14,711 bases of DNA from an uncultured Ruminococcus sp. (GCA_900553675.1 USEH01000033.1:1-14711); one strand, 5' to 3'; counted from the stretch's first letter, positions 6,789 through 14,711 are shown. Numbers and translations are program-made. The notes: a model not told the origin generated them from the letters alone.

Positions 6789-8264
6789 TCAGCTAAGCTC
6801 AACCGAAACAACCGAGCATTTGGGAAGCTTTATCGTAAGTTTTTCGCCGCTAAGCTTAACGTCCTTGCAGGCTTTCGGAGTAAGATTGTCGGGCTTGTCA
6901 AAATCGTTGAAGGCGTTATATTCTCCGGTGAGGATTTTCGCGCAGACGTTTTTATATTCCGCACGTGGAATAACGCAGTCGATATCAAAATCTTCATCCA
7001 AAGAAGCATTGGAAATTGTAATGTGCAGCTTGCCTTCGGCATCAACCGAAGCCGACTGAGATATCGCCGGAAATCTGCCGTCCTCAGAATCAAGCTCTGA
7101 ACATTTACAGTGGGAATATACCAGCTCGGCGTCCATATGCTCCTTATACATATCAAATACGTGATATGTCGGGGTTTTAACCATCCAGTCGCCCTCGGTG
7201 AGAAGTATCGCCTGAAGAACATTTACCATCTGCGCAATGTTAGCCATCTTTACCCTTTCGGAATGCTCGTTGAAGAGATTGAGGTTGATTGAAGCTATGA
7301 TTGCGTCGCGCATGGTATTCTGCTGATACAGGAAGCCGGGATTTGTGCCCTTTATTACGTCCGTCCATATTCCCCACTCATCGACAATCAGACCGATCTT
7401 ATTGTCGCCGTCGTATCGCTGCATAATGCCTTCCTGATCCTTTAGGATACGCTCCATGTACCATGTATGCTGTAGGGTCTTATAATACTCCTCCTTGCTG
7501 AAATCCACAGAATCACCCTTTGGTGAATTCCATCCGCCGTTAGGGATGGTATAATAGTGCAGAGACAGCCCCTGCATTGCCCATGGACCGACGTTTTTCA
7601 TCATGCCCTCGGTCCAGTAAAGGTCGTTGCCGTTGGGTCCGCAGGCTATCTGCTGCTCGGCGCCTTGAGCAAAGGTGCGATACTGCCTATACAGATTTGA
7701 ATAGAAATCAACGTTCATCGACCCTCCGCAGCCCCAGCTTTCGTTTCCGATTCCGAAATACTTTACCTTCCACGGCTTTTCGCGACCGTTTTTCTTTCTC
7801 AGCTCGGTCATCGGGCTATCGCTGTCCGAGGTCATATATTCAGCCCATTCAGCAGCCTCCTGAACCGTTCCCGAACCTAAATTCAGCGCAACATACGCTT
7901 CACATCCTATGAGCTCGCAGAAATCAAGAAATTCATGCGTGCCGAAGGAGTTGTCCTCGGTGACCCCTCCCCAGTTGACGTTTACTATCTTTTTTCTGTC
8001 CGCTTTACTGCCTATGCCGTCCTTCCAGTGGTATGTATCGGCAAAGCACCCACCCGGCCAGCGTATTACCGGAACCTTTATTGCCTTTAAGGCTTCGATA
8101 ACGTCCTTTCTGTAGCCGCGGATATTGGGTATCGGCGAATCCTCGCCGACGTAAATCCCGCCGTATACGCACCTTCCGAGATGCTCGGCAAAGTGACCGT
8201 ATATTTCCTTGTTGATTCTGGAAATCCTGTTTTCAATATCAACCGTCATTTTAATTGTGCTCAT
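6789..8264 (-). CDS. GH51 alpha-L-arabinofuranosidase
   Basis: This 491-residue retaining arabinofuranosidase of family GH51 would remove L-arabinofuranosyl side chains from arabinoxylan- or arabinan-derived oligosaccharides. It begins with the family's short N-terminal strand (ISRINKEIYGHFAEHLGRCV). A (beta/alpha)8 barrel follows, with VIRWPGGCFADTYHW at residues 67-80. The acid/base is Glu175 in GIGNESWGCGG and the nucleophile is Glu296 in LIVDEWGIW. A C-terminal beta-sandwich ends at KLPKCSVVSVELS. The length is usual for the family. No signal peptide is present, so it acts in the cytoplasm on imported oligosaccharides. The start at 8264 follows GGAGGG by five bases. It lies 26 bases after the GH31 gene on the same strand, and the two are probably one operon. 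Function is firm at family level; the preferred linkage is not known. Confidence 0.93.
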   Translation of the reverse strand: MSTIKMTVDIENRISRINKEIYGHFAEHLGRCVYGGIYVGEDSPIPNIRGYRKDVIEALKAIKVPVIRWPGGCFADTYHWKDGIGSKADRKKIVNVNWGGVTEDNSFGTHEFLDFCELIGCEAYVALNLGSGTVQEAAEWAEYMTSDSDSPMTELRKKNGREKPWKVKYFGIGNESWGCGGSMNVDFYSNLYRQYRTFAQGAEQQIACGPNGNDLYWTEGMMKNVGPWAMQGLSLHYYTIPNGGWNSPKGDSVDFSKEEYYKTLQHTWYMERILKDQEGIMQRYDGDNKIGLIVDEWGIWTDVIKGTNPGFLYQQNTMRDAIIASINLNLFNEHSERVKMANIAQMVNVLQAILLTEGDWMVKTPTYHVFDMYKEHMDAELVYSHCKCSELDSEDGRFPAISQSASVDAEGKLHITISNASLDEDFDIDCVIPRAEYKNVCAKILTGEYNAFNDFDKPDNLTPKACKDVKLSGEKLTIKLPKCSVVSVELS

Positions 8265-8290
8265 ATTTTCCCTCCTCGATATTTTGTGGA

Positions 8291-10255
8291 CTAAAACTGC
8301 TCTATCACCTTTGCGCCCTCGCGGACGTAGGCTATAAATTCATTTAACTCAGCCTTTGCTTTGACCGTTTTACCGCCGCTGACGACGGTTTTATCGGTCG
8401 TTCTTATCCAGTTTCCTTCGGGTAGATATACCTCCCTCTCGGTCTGTCCCTGCTCTAAAATCGGGGCAAACAGGATATCTTTGCCAAACATATACTGGTC
8501 GGAAAGGCGGTAGCAGTTTTCATCCTTGGGGAAATCGAAGAACATCGGGCGCATTATAGGCTCGCCGGTTTCGGATGTCCTTTCGGCACATTCGAGTATA
8601 TACGGCTTTAGGCGATATCTTAGCTCGATAATCTCCTTGATGATGTTATACGCCGATTCGCCGAATTTCCAGATTTCGTTATAACCGCCGAAGTTGCAGA
8701 TGATATCGGGATATTTGTCAACATAGTCCGACTGCTTTCTGCGGTCGCCGTGAAGCCTCATAACAGGGCAGGACAAGCCGAACTGGAACCATCTTACAAC
8801 AAGCTCTCTGAAATAATCGCTTTCGGTATCCGCGCCGTGGAAGCCTCCGATATCCGAGTTCCACCATGGAATTCCGCACATAGCCATTGAAAGTCCCGAT
8901 ATCACGCTGTGACGAAGCGCCCAGAAGTCCGAGCCTATATCGCCGTTCCACACAAGCGCGCCGAATTTCTGACTGCCCGGGTATGCCGCGCGGGTAAGAA
9001 GGACGATTTCGTCCTCGCCCTCGGATTTCAGTCCGTCATAGAAGCATTTTGCGTAATAATACGGATACAAAAGCCCCGATTCAGCCATATTTCCGGCGTT
9101 AAGCCTGAAATTGCTCCACTGCTGAGGGTGAAGCTCAGGCTCTGCCTGATCCAGCCAGAAGGTGCGTATGCCGTACTTTATATAGGTTTTTTGAATCTGC
9201 TCCCACACGTAGTCGCGCGCTTCGGGGTTGGTCATATCAACATATGTCTGCTGACCGAAGAAATCAAAGGTGCCATACTGACCGTTTTCGGTGCGGACAA
9301 GCATATTGCGCTCGTTCATTTCCTACCAGTTGCGGCTGTTGGGATTGATTGTCGGCCAGTATGAGACTATCGGGCGCATACCCATCTCTTTCAGCTCTTT
9401 TATCATACCCTCCGGATCCTGCCAGTACTTCGGGTCGAAATCGCAGTTGCCCTGCTCGGTCCAGTGGAAGAAGTCTATAACTATGGCGTCGACAGGAATT
9501 CCGCGCCTGTGGTATTCGCGCGCTGCCTCCACAAGATCCTCCTGCGACTTATATCGGCACTTCGACTGCCAGAAGCCCGCTGCCCACTGAGGCATTTTGG
9601 GAGCAAAGCTGGTAAGCCGGCAGTATGTATTCAGCACCTGCGCCGGAGTGTCTCCTACAAAGACAAGATAGTCAGCCTGATAGGAGCAATCCGCCGTCCA
9701 AACGGTGCGGTTCAGTCCGAATTCCACCTTTCCCGGGGAGGGGTTATTCCACAAAAAGCCGTAGCCCAGCGAGGAATATATTACCGGAAGGCTCGATTTT
9801 GTGTTTCGGTGTTCAAGATCATAGGTGCAGCCCTTGCGGTCGAAGAAGGTCTGCTGCTCCTGACCGAGACCGTAGATATGCTCGTCGCGCGCGGCAAATT
9901 TCATGCATATGCGGTAATTATCGCCGGAGATGTGGCTGTAGCGGGTAACAGCGTCCGCCTCTTCAACTGTCGAAAGGACCGTTTCGCCGTTTCTTTGAAA
10001 TTCTATTTGGAAGCCCGACCAGTATTTTGTAAGAACAACCGTCAGGCTGCCGTTTTTAAGGATGCCGCGGTTTTCTTCAAGCTGCACCTCAGCCTGACAG
10101 TCCTCCGGGGCAAGAAGCGTCCACCTTTCATCGGATATGCGGGTGTTTCGTGATGCGCGCACCCTTGCGCAGTTCTTGCCGTATGGCTCAATGATAATGT
10201 TTTCATCACGGGTGGTGTAAAACAGCCCTCCGTTTTTTATGCTGATGATTCCCAT
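8291..10255 (-). CDS. GH31 alpha-glycosidase (alpha-xylosidase/alpha-glucosidase type), interrupted by an in-frame TAG
   Basis: This is a family GH31 enzyme, which cleaves alpha-linked xylose or glucose. Read through, the gene has 654 codons before its final TAG. The N-terminal beta-sandwich covers about 1-220 and contains HIYGLGQEQQTFFDRKG. The barrel follows, with WAAGFWQSKCRYKSQEDLVE, DAIVIDFFHW, the nucleophile Asp369 in TFWLDQAEPE and the acid/base Asp439 in LVWNGDIGSDF. Codon 311 (9325-9323) is TAG in NPNSRNW-TAG-EMNERNMLV, before both catalytic residues, so the unsuppressed product is inactive. Sequence continues in the same frame without gap, which makes one base change the simplest lesion (for example AAG or CAG to TAG). 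The start at 10255 follows AAAGGAGGA. There is no signal peptide, so it is cytoplasmic. It is upstream of GH51 in a probable operon. The exact substrate cannot be assigned. Confidence 0.87.
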
Positions 10256-10289
10256 GCTGTCCTCCTTTATAGCTTTTGCTTTAATTTGA

Positions 10290-10305
10290 TATTATTGTAG
10301 CATAC
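10290..10305 (-). promoter_or_regulatory. Possible -10 box of the GH31-GH51 operon
   Basis: On the minus strand TACAAT, followed by AATATC, lies about 45 bases upstream of the GH31 start. No recognisable -35 box stands 16-18 bases before it, which would fit dependence on an activator such as the divergent AraC protein. This is a weak call. Confidence 0.3.
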
Positions 10306-10393
10306 ATTTCTTATCTGCGCTTTCAGTATATTGACATTAAAATTAGTAAAATTGATTTTTTGCCGCATTATATCCATAGATATTTATTTTATA

Positions 10394-10422
10394 TTGACTT
10401 ACGCCTTAACAAAGTATAAAAT
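10394..10422 (+). promoter_or_regulatory. Promoter of the AraC gene at 10444
   Basis: TTGACT (10394-10399) is followed after 17 bases by TAAAAT (10417-10422), within TATAAAATAATG. AAGGAGG (10431-10437) lies just before the ATG. The leader is short, about 16 bases. Confidence 0.6.
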
Positions 10423-10443
10423 AATGATATAAGGAGGGATAAT

Positions 10444-11403
10444 ATGGATTACACCCACGAAACATATTCACACGGCACAAAGTACTTCACTATCGGGTTG
10501 CACAAGACCATAGTTCCGCCGAATTACTCGCTTGGAAGCGGCGCAAAATACTCAATTCTGTATTCGCACTGGCACACAGAATGCGAGCTTTTGTATCTTT
10601 CACGCGGGGAATGCGTTTTTGTCGTCGGCGGCGAGGAATACCCGCTGTCGGCAGGAGAGACCATCTTTATTCCCGCAAACGTGCTTCATTCGGCATACCG
10701 AACCTCTAACAGCAGAGAAACCGTATTTTACGCGGCGGTGTTTTCTCACAAGCTTTTAAGCGAGCCTGCCGACATTATCTTTGAAAAGTATATTTCGCCG
10801 TCGATATCAGGTGAGCTGCGCATAAATACGGTGTTCAGAAGAAGCGAGCCTTGGCAGGCGGACGTTATTGACCTTTTGATAGAGATAATGTCGCTTTACG
10901 ACTATTCGCCATACAACAATGATCCCATTTCGTGGAAGCACCCCGAGCTGTTTCTTAAAGGCGACGAGTACGGCGCAGAAATAACCGTCAAGGCGAATAT
11001 CTTAAGAATATGGAAAATACTCATATGCCATGCTGAAAAAACAACTCAGCACAAGGGCGTTGGTCGTGCAAGCCTTGAGCATGTCCGGCTTGCCATCGAC
11101 TTTATCCATCAGCACTATTCCGAGCAGCTTACCCTTGAGAAGATTGCTTCTGAGGCATATATGAGCCGCGAATATTTCTCACGCGTGTTCAAGGAGCAGA
11201 CACGTCAGACTCCTTTTGAATACCTCACCAACTACCGGATATCGCGCGCTATGGAGCTTTTGGAAAGCAGCGATATGAGCATAACCGAAATCGCGGGCAA
11301 ATGCAGCTTTGCCCAGACCGGATATTTCAGCGTGAAATTCTCGGAAATCGCCGGATGCACACCATCGGCTTACAGAAAAGGCACAAGGCGCGACGAAAAA
11401 TAA
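10444..11403 (+). CDS. AraC family regulator with N-terminal cupin domain
   Basis: This is a 319-residue sugar-responsive transcription factor. Residues about 36-90 form the cupin-type sensing domain (YSHWHTECELLYLSRGE, VGGEEYPLSAGETIFIPANV, then LHSAYR), with the histidines and acidic residues usual in this pocket. The C-terminal 100 residues are the AraC DNA-binding domain: LEKIASEAYMSREYFSRVFK in the first helix-turn-helix and ITEIAGKCSFAQTGYFSVKF, then TPSAYRK, in the second. The middle (about 100-215) is a longer linker than in the other regulators here. The start is firm, with AAGGAGG upstream. It is divergent from the GH31-GH51 operon, 188 bases apart, which makes that operon its likely target. 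It ends at the bidirectional-looking hairpin at 11415-11460. Confidence 0.92.
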   Translation: MDYTHETYSHGTKYFTIGLHKTIVPPNYSLGSGAKYSILYSHWHTECELLYLSRGECVFVVGGEEYPLSAGETIFIPANVLHSAYRTSNSRETVFYAAVFSHKLLSEPADIIFEKYISPSISGELRINTVFRRSEPWQADVIDLLIEIMSLYDYSPYNNDPISWKHPELFLKGDEYGAEITVKANILRIWKILICHAEKTTQHKGVGRASLEHVRLAIDFIHQHYSEQLTLEKIASEAYMSREYFSRVFKEQTRQTPFEYLTNYRISRAMELLESSDMSITEIAGKCSFAQTGYFSVKFSEIAGCTPSAYRKGTRRDEK

Positions 11404-11409
11404 TTGCAC

Positions 11410-11460
11410 AAAAAATAATACATCCCTGAACAGTAATGGCACTGTTCTGGGATGTATTAT
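11410..11460 (-). terminator. Rho-independent terminator between convergent genes
   Basis: ATAATACATCCCTGAACAGT (11415-11434) pairs with ACTGTTCTGGGATGTATTAT (11441-11460) over 20 bases with one mismatch; the loop is AATGGC. On the minus strand a run of six T follows (opposite 11410-11415), so it ends transcription of the gene at 11498-11920. On the plus strand no T-run follows, though the stem may still slow readthrough from the AraC gene. Confidence 0.85.
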
Positions 11461-11497
11461 ATAAGGAAGAATACCCTCTTAGGAGAAATATATCGAA

Positions 11498-11920
11498 TTA
11501 TCTCTTTTTGGATACTACAACTGCGGCAAGTGCAACAGCTGCGGGGATTAATGCAAGAGTGATTCCGGTTTCCGGAACATTGGCAGTCTCGGCTGCTTCG
11601 GGAGCGGTTCCGGTCTGCTCAGTCTCTGCTGCGGGTGCAGGCTCGGTTTCGGGTTCGGTTGCTTCGGTGTTGTCTGCGGGAGCTTCGGCAGCGGGAGCAG
11701 GAACCTTGGAAATGATGATGTATGCCATGTTGATGGTTGCCTGATCGCTCTTGGCTTCAACGGTGATGTAGCCGTCTACAGGGGAAGCCTTGCCGTCAAG
11801 CCGGAATACCGCTTTGGTCTTAATAAACAACAACAGATATCCGCTTGAACCGCTGATGTTGCGTATCTCAAATTTTTCATCATGCCAGCAGTTAAGCTCT
11901 AAAGTTCTTATTCTGATCAT
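11498..11920 (-). CDS. Chimeric ORF: AraC-like N-terminus fused to a cell-surface anchor tail
   Basis: This 140-codon frame has two unrelated parts. From the start to about residue 45 (MIRIRTLELN, then LLLFIKTKAVFRLDGK) it is a paralogue of the sensing-domain start of the AraC protein at 5721. It then changes to a short beta-rich piece (YITVEAKSDQATINMAYIII), an Ala/Pro/Glu/Thr-rich linker of about 50 residues, and a tail NVPETG-LALIPAAVALAAVVV-SKKR. That tail has the layout of a Gram-positive wall-sorting signal (P-x-T-G-like motif, hydrophobic stretch, basic end). There is no signal peptide and no DNA-binding domain, so neither function can work as written. ATG 11920 is preferred over GTG 11932, because GAGG is six bases upstream; the GH5 stop codon overlaps this Shine-Dalgarno sequence. 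A strong terminator follows at 11410-11460. It is probably a deletion fusion. Confidence 0.7.
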   Translation of the reverse strand: MIRIRTLELNCWHDEKFEIRNISGSSGYLLLFIKTKAVFRLDGKASPVDGYITVEAKSDQATINMAYIIISKVPAPAAEAPADNTEATEPETEPAPAAETEQTGTAPEAAETANVPETGITLALIPAAVALAAVVVSKKR

Positions 11921-11963
11921 ATCCCGCCTCACTCATCCGCAGTTTCGTTGGGATAAATCTTTT
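11789..11963 (-). repeat. Paralogous GH5-tail/AraC-head module, copy B
   Basis: This is the counterpart of 5590-5762. Here the GH5 gene is present (with its TGA inside GAGTGAGGCG), whereas the AraC reading frame is lost after about 45 residues and joined to an anchor tail. Confidence 0.6.
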
Positions 11964-13044
11964 CGCGGACATATTCATACATTGCTTTTGTGGCTTTTGA
12001 TGTGTTGCTGTAGCCATACCACACATCCTCGGTGCCGTCCGTCTGCGACCACACAAGTATGCCGCTCCAGCCGTTGTTGTAAAGGTCTTTATACTTGTCA
12101 GAAAGACTGAGGCTGATTTCGGCTTCGTCGTCGTTATGCGTTTCGCCGATAACGCAGGGCTTGCCGCCTTCAAGTCCGAACTCCTCGGGAGTTTTGCCCA
12201 CTGGAGTTGAGAACCACGTCATCTGCCAATTATAATAATGTGTGCTGTAAAAGTCGAGATAGGCGTTTTCGTTTTCGCAGAGGGATTGCAGATACTCGTC
12301 AGAAACCTTGTCGCCCTCGTATTTTTCGGAGTTATATTTTATGATTCCAGTGCCGACGGTTACTAAAATATCGCTGTTTTCGTGAATCGTGGCTGCGCAC
12401 TTGCCGAAGAAGTAGCTAAGATTTTCCCACGGAACCTTGCCGCACTCCTCGTTTTCGTATACCCAGTCAGGCTCGTTCATTATGTCTATCGAGAATACGT
12501 ATTCGTTGTCGCCGAAGCGGTTGCAGAATTCCTTAACATACATCTCGGCATATTGGTCGCAGAATTCGCGATTTTTTACAAGCGACTGCCAGCGCGCACC
12601 GCTTCCTCCCCCGCCCTTGAAATGGTCGAAGGACAAAAGAGTCGCCATTACGTATACCTCATTCTCACGCGCAAGGTCAAACAGCTTTTCAAGATCCGTC
12701 CAGTGGGCTTCGTTGACCGATTTAACGCTGCCGTCGCCGCCAAGGTCGACAATGCTCTCGCCGGTGCAGTTGACCCAGATTCGCACGCAGTTGATTTTAT
12801 CCTCTTTGAAGCGCTTGAATTCTCTTTCCCAGAAATCGACATCCATGTGTCCGTCAAAGTCGTTCCAGTTATGTCAAGGGGCGTTCATGCCGCTGAGCCA
12901 GAGTTCGTTGCCGTTGACTACAAGCTTTGTGCCGTCGACAGTCACCCTTGCGGAAGGCTTTTCGGCGGCTGCGCAGGAGCAGAACAGCATGATTACGGTG
13001 ATTAATACCGCAGTGAGCTTTAATGTATATGATTTTATTGACAT
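11929..13044 (-). CDS. GH5-like endo-glycanase lipoprotein (mannanase/cellulase type), interrupted by an in-frame TGA
   Basis: This clan GH-A (GH5-like) hydrolase probably acts outside the cell on a beta-linked polysaccharide. ATG 13044 follows GGAGG by seven bases and gives a lipoprotein-like signal (MSIKSYTLKLTAVLITVIML, then FCSC with Cys24). GTKLVVNGNELWLSGMNAP leads into the barrel. Codon 57 (12876-12874) is TGA in GMNAP-TGA-HNWNDFDGH, where family members usually have Trp. The frame is otherwise open to the last TGA at 11931-11929, giving 371 codons. Acid/base Glu191 is in DIMNEPDW, nucleophile Glu301 in PCVIGETHNDD, and HYYNWQMTWF lies between them. One G-to-A change (TGG to TGA) explains the lesion. 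An internal ATG at 12846 would lack the first barrel strand and the export signal. The promoter at 13081-13109 shares an element with the binding-protein promoter. Confidence 0.83.
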
Positions 13045-13080
13045 ATCCATGCCTCCGATTGTGATTATATTGATAATATA

Positions 13081-13120
13081 AGTATATATTAAAAGAAAAA
13101 TCGAGTCAATAACAATAATT
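13081..13120 (-). promoter_or_regulatory. Promoter of the GH5 gene with candidate activator site
   Basis: On the minus strand, TTGACT (13109-13104), 17 bases and TATACT (13086-13081). AATTATTGTTATTG (13120-13107) runs into the -35 box exactly as at the sugar-binding protein promoter (4905-4892). A second TTGACT lies about 20 bases further upstream (13127-13122). Confidence 0.6.
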
Positions 13121-13164
13121 AAGTCAATTTGATAAATTGTAGGTTTTATAATCAGCTTACAATT

Positions 13165-13190
13165 GCAGCGGATTTTTTCGCTCCGACTGC
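13165..13190. other. Small hairpin between the divergent GH5 and GH2 genes
   Basis: GCAGCGGA pairs with TCCG-A-CTGC with one bulged A and a T-rich loop. It lies upstream of both promoters, so it may be an operator-like dyad, but similarity to other sites was not found. Confidence 0.25.
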
Positions 13191-13249
13191 CGTTTATGCA
13201 CCCGAAAAACATTAAAATTATTCAAATTAAAGGTTTTTATCACCATCGC

Positions 13250-13277
13250 TTGACTTTGTGCAATTTTATGATATAAA
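13250..13277 (+). promoter_or_regulatory. Promoter of the GH2 gene
   Basis: TTGACT (13250-13255), 16 bases and TATAAA (13272-13277) precede the GH2 start at 13309. The ribosome binding site is weak (AAAGGCGG). Confidence 0.55.
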
Positions 13278-13308
13278 CTTAAAGAAAAAAGCAAAGGCGG
13301 TAATAAAT

Positions 13309-14711
13309 ATGTCTATTCCACGTTCTGAACACCCAAATCCGCAGTTTATGCGCAAAAGCTGGCAGAATTTATACGGCTGCTGGGAATTTGAAATTGACAG
13401 CGGCAGAAGCGGCATCGACCGCAGATTTTATGAGCGCGACTCTCTTTCGCAGAGCATAATTGTCCCCTTCTGTCCCGAAAGCAGCCTTTCAGGCGTGGGC
13501 TGCAAGGATTTTATGAGCGCAGTATGGTATCGGCGGAGCTTCAGTCTCGACAAGAATCAACTGTCAGGCAGAGTTCTTTTACACTTTGGTGCTGTGGATT
13601 ACGAAGCCATAGTCTTCATAAACAAAAAAGAGGTCGGACGACATCGCGGCGGATATACCTCGTTCTGCTTTGATATTACCGAGCTTGCGGTCGAGGGAGA
13701 GAACACCGTTACCGTCTGCGCTGTTGACGACGTTCGTTCGGGTTGTCAGCCGCGCGGAAAGCAGTCGGAGCTTTACTATTCCAACGGCTGCGACTACACC
13801 CGCACCACAGGCATATGGCAGACTGTCTGGCTGGAGTTTGTCCCTAATGAATACATAAAAGGCTTTAAGCTCTACCCCGACGTTGAAAACTCCAAGATAA
13901 GCATAACCGCCGAGCTTTGCGGCAAAGGGCGTCTGACGGTTGATGTCTCATATGAGGGCAGAAGCATGGCAAGCGGCTCGGCGATATCTGACGGCAGGTT
14001 TGTCTCATTGGAGCTTCTGCTAAAGGAAAAACACCTTTGGGAACCGGGAAACGGGCGGCTGTATGACATAAAGCTTAGCTTCGGGGAAGATGAGGTGTCG
14101 AGCTATTTCGGGTTAAGAAGCGTCCGCATAGACGGCGTTAAGTTCTTAATCAATGGAAAATCGGTCTTTCAGCGGCTGGTGCTGGATCAGGGATTCTATC
14201 CCGACGGAATATACACCGCACCCACTTACGAGGCAATGATTTATGACGTTGACAAAACCAAGGAATGGGGCTTCAACATGATTCGCAAACACATGAAAGT
14301 GGAACCCGATTTGTGGTATGAGTATTGCGACAGAGTGGGAATGGTGGTTTGGCAGGACATGCCGAGCGGTCAGATAAATTATAAGGACAACAAGTGGGAC
14401 ATGACCCATTGGTTTGCCGGCGACGAGATGACACGCAGTGCCGAAAGCGAGAGCGATTTTCGCGCGGAATGGAAAGAAATAATAGAAAACTTCAAAAACC
14501 ATCCCTGCATTGTGGTATGGACACCGTTTAACGAGGGTTGGGGACAATTCAAAACCGCCGATATAGCAGTTTATACAAAGCAGCTTGACCCCACACGCCT
14601 CATAAACTCCGCTTCGGGCGGTAATCATTTCAAAGGTGTGGGCGATATTCTTGACCTTCACAAATATCCCGCTCCCGAAATGTATCTCACCGACCCCGAC
14701 CGCGTGGAAGT
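13309..14711 (+). CDS. GH2 family glycoside hydrolase, C-terminus cut by the window edge
   Basis: This is a retaining beta-glycosidase of family GH2 (beta-galactosidase/beta-glucuronidase superfamily). 467 codons are visible and the frame is open to the right edge. The N-terminal sugar-binding jelly roll covers about 15-185 (VPFCPESSLSGVG, VWYRRSF, LHFGAVDYEAIVFINKKEVG, then HRGGYTSFCFDIT). An immunoglobulin-like domain lies at about 185-275 (ending YFGLRSVRIDG), and the barrel starts near 280 (GFYPDGIYTAPT, WGFNMIRKHMKVEPDLWYEY, then VVWQDMPSG). Acid/base Glu409 is in TPFNEGWGQF; the nucleophile should lie to the right of the window. There is no signal peptide, so it is cytoplasmic. Start ATG 13309 has only a weak AAAGGCGG site. 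It is divergent from the GH5 gene. GH2 covers many substrates, so the sugar cannot be assigned. No stop codon interrupts it here. Confidence 0.9.
   Translation, partial: MSIPRSEHPNPQFMRKSWQNLYGCWEFEIDSGRSGIDRRFYERDSLSQSIIVPFCPESSLSGVGCKDFMSAVWYRRSFSLDKNQLSGRVLLHFGAVDYEAIVFINKKEVGRHRGGYTSFCFDITELAVEGENTVTVCAVDDVRSGCQPRGKQSELYYSNGCDYTRTTGIWQTVWLEFVPNEYIKGFKLYPDVENSKISITAELCGKGRLTVDVSYEGRSMASGSAISDGRFVSLELLLKEKHLWEPGNGRLYDIKLSFGEDEVSSYFGLRSVRIDGVKFLINGKSVFQRLVLDQGFYPDGIYTAPTYEAMIYDVDKTKEWGFNMIRKHMKVEPDLWYEYCDRVGMVVWQDMPSGQINYKDNKWDMTHWFAGDEMTRSAESESDFRAEWKEIIENFKNHPCIVVWTPFNEGWGQFKTADIAVYTKQLDPTRLINSASGGNHFKGVGDILDLHKYPAPEMYLTDPDRVE

Noticed and set aside
9323..9325. TAG in GH31 as a pyrrolysine codon
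   Set aside because: Pyrrolysine is known mainly from methylamine methyltransferases. Nothing here suggests such a system, and TAG also terminates GH31 and the kinase fusion.
9464..10153. 229-codon plus-strand open frame opposite GH31
   Set aside because: It is antisense to a well-supported GH31 domain, has no ribosome binding site and no family resemblance. Similar long antisense frames at 2707-3115, 6633-7100 and 12382-13081 were dropped for the same reason.
12874..12876. TGA in GH5 as a selenocysteine codon
   Set aside because: The position is Trp in relatives, is not near a catalytic or redox site, and no clear SECIS-like hairpin was seen directly after it.
3391..13044. Whole-window alternative genetic code
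   Set aside because: Both TAG and TGA occur in frame, yet both also serve as normal terminators (TAG at 2042 and 8291, TGA at 6789 and 11929). No single reassignment fits.
13165..13190. Hairpin as a terminator or riboswitch
   Set aside because: It is too short, has a bulge and no following T-run, and lies upstream of both divergent promoters.

Overview
The window looks like the chromosome of a Gram-positive, low-to-moderate GC gut or rumen Clostridia member, probably Oscillospiraceae/Ruminococcus-like. This is inferred from strong AGGAGG ribosome binding sites, lipobox lipoproteins, a P-x-T-G type surface anchor tail, AraC-type regulators and glycoside hydrolases of Firmicutes type. No rRNA, tRNA, CRISPR array, transposase or integrase was found. 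The organism assignment is inference.

Left part (1-2570, AT-rich, all genes on the minus strand): an unrecognised protein that runs off the left edge, a DinB-superfamily protein, a tiny remnant of a HAD-type phosphatase joined to a 55-bp copy of the unrecognised gene, a frameshifted small ORF, and the C-lobe of an aminoglycoside-phosphotransferase-like kinase. The first gene and the DinB gene have near-twin extended -10 promoters.

Right part (2570-14711, richer in GC): a carbohydrate-use cluster. On the minus strand are a clan GH-A lipoprotein (cut short and fused to the kinase C-lobe), an ABC sugar-binding lipoprotein without permeases, an AraC regulator, a GH51 arabinofuranosidase behind a GH31 alpha-glycosidase, and a GH5-like lipoprotein. 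Two AraC regulators (5945 and 10444) and a GH2 enzyme that runs off the right edge are on the plus strand. The enzymes suit removal of arabinose and alpha-linked side chains and the cutting of a beta-linked plant polysaccharide, under control of up to three AraC regulators.

The main oddity is how damaged yet readable the locus is. Three otherwise intact genes each carry one in-frame stop: the binding protein (TAG just after its lipobox), GH31 (TAG between the barrel start and the catalytic residues) and GH5 (TGA where tryptophan is expected). Three other reading frames are fusions of unrelated genes: HAD/unrecognised, GH lipoprotein/kinase and AraC N-terminus/surface anchor. A GH5-tail plus AraC-head module occurs twice (5590-5762 and 11789-11963), which suggests an ancestral duplication of a GH5-AraC operon followed by deletions.

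Regulation is readable in places. The binding-protein and GH5 promoters share a 14-bp element running into the first three bases of the -35 box, with identical 17-bp spacers, a candidate site for one of the AraC activators. Two AraC genes are divergently transcribed from promoters whose -35 boxes form one inverted repeat. Assembly or strain-mixture artefacts could explain part of the damage and are flagged where relevant.
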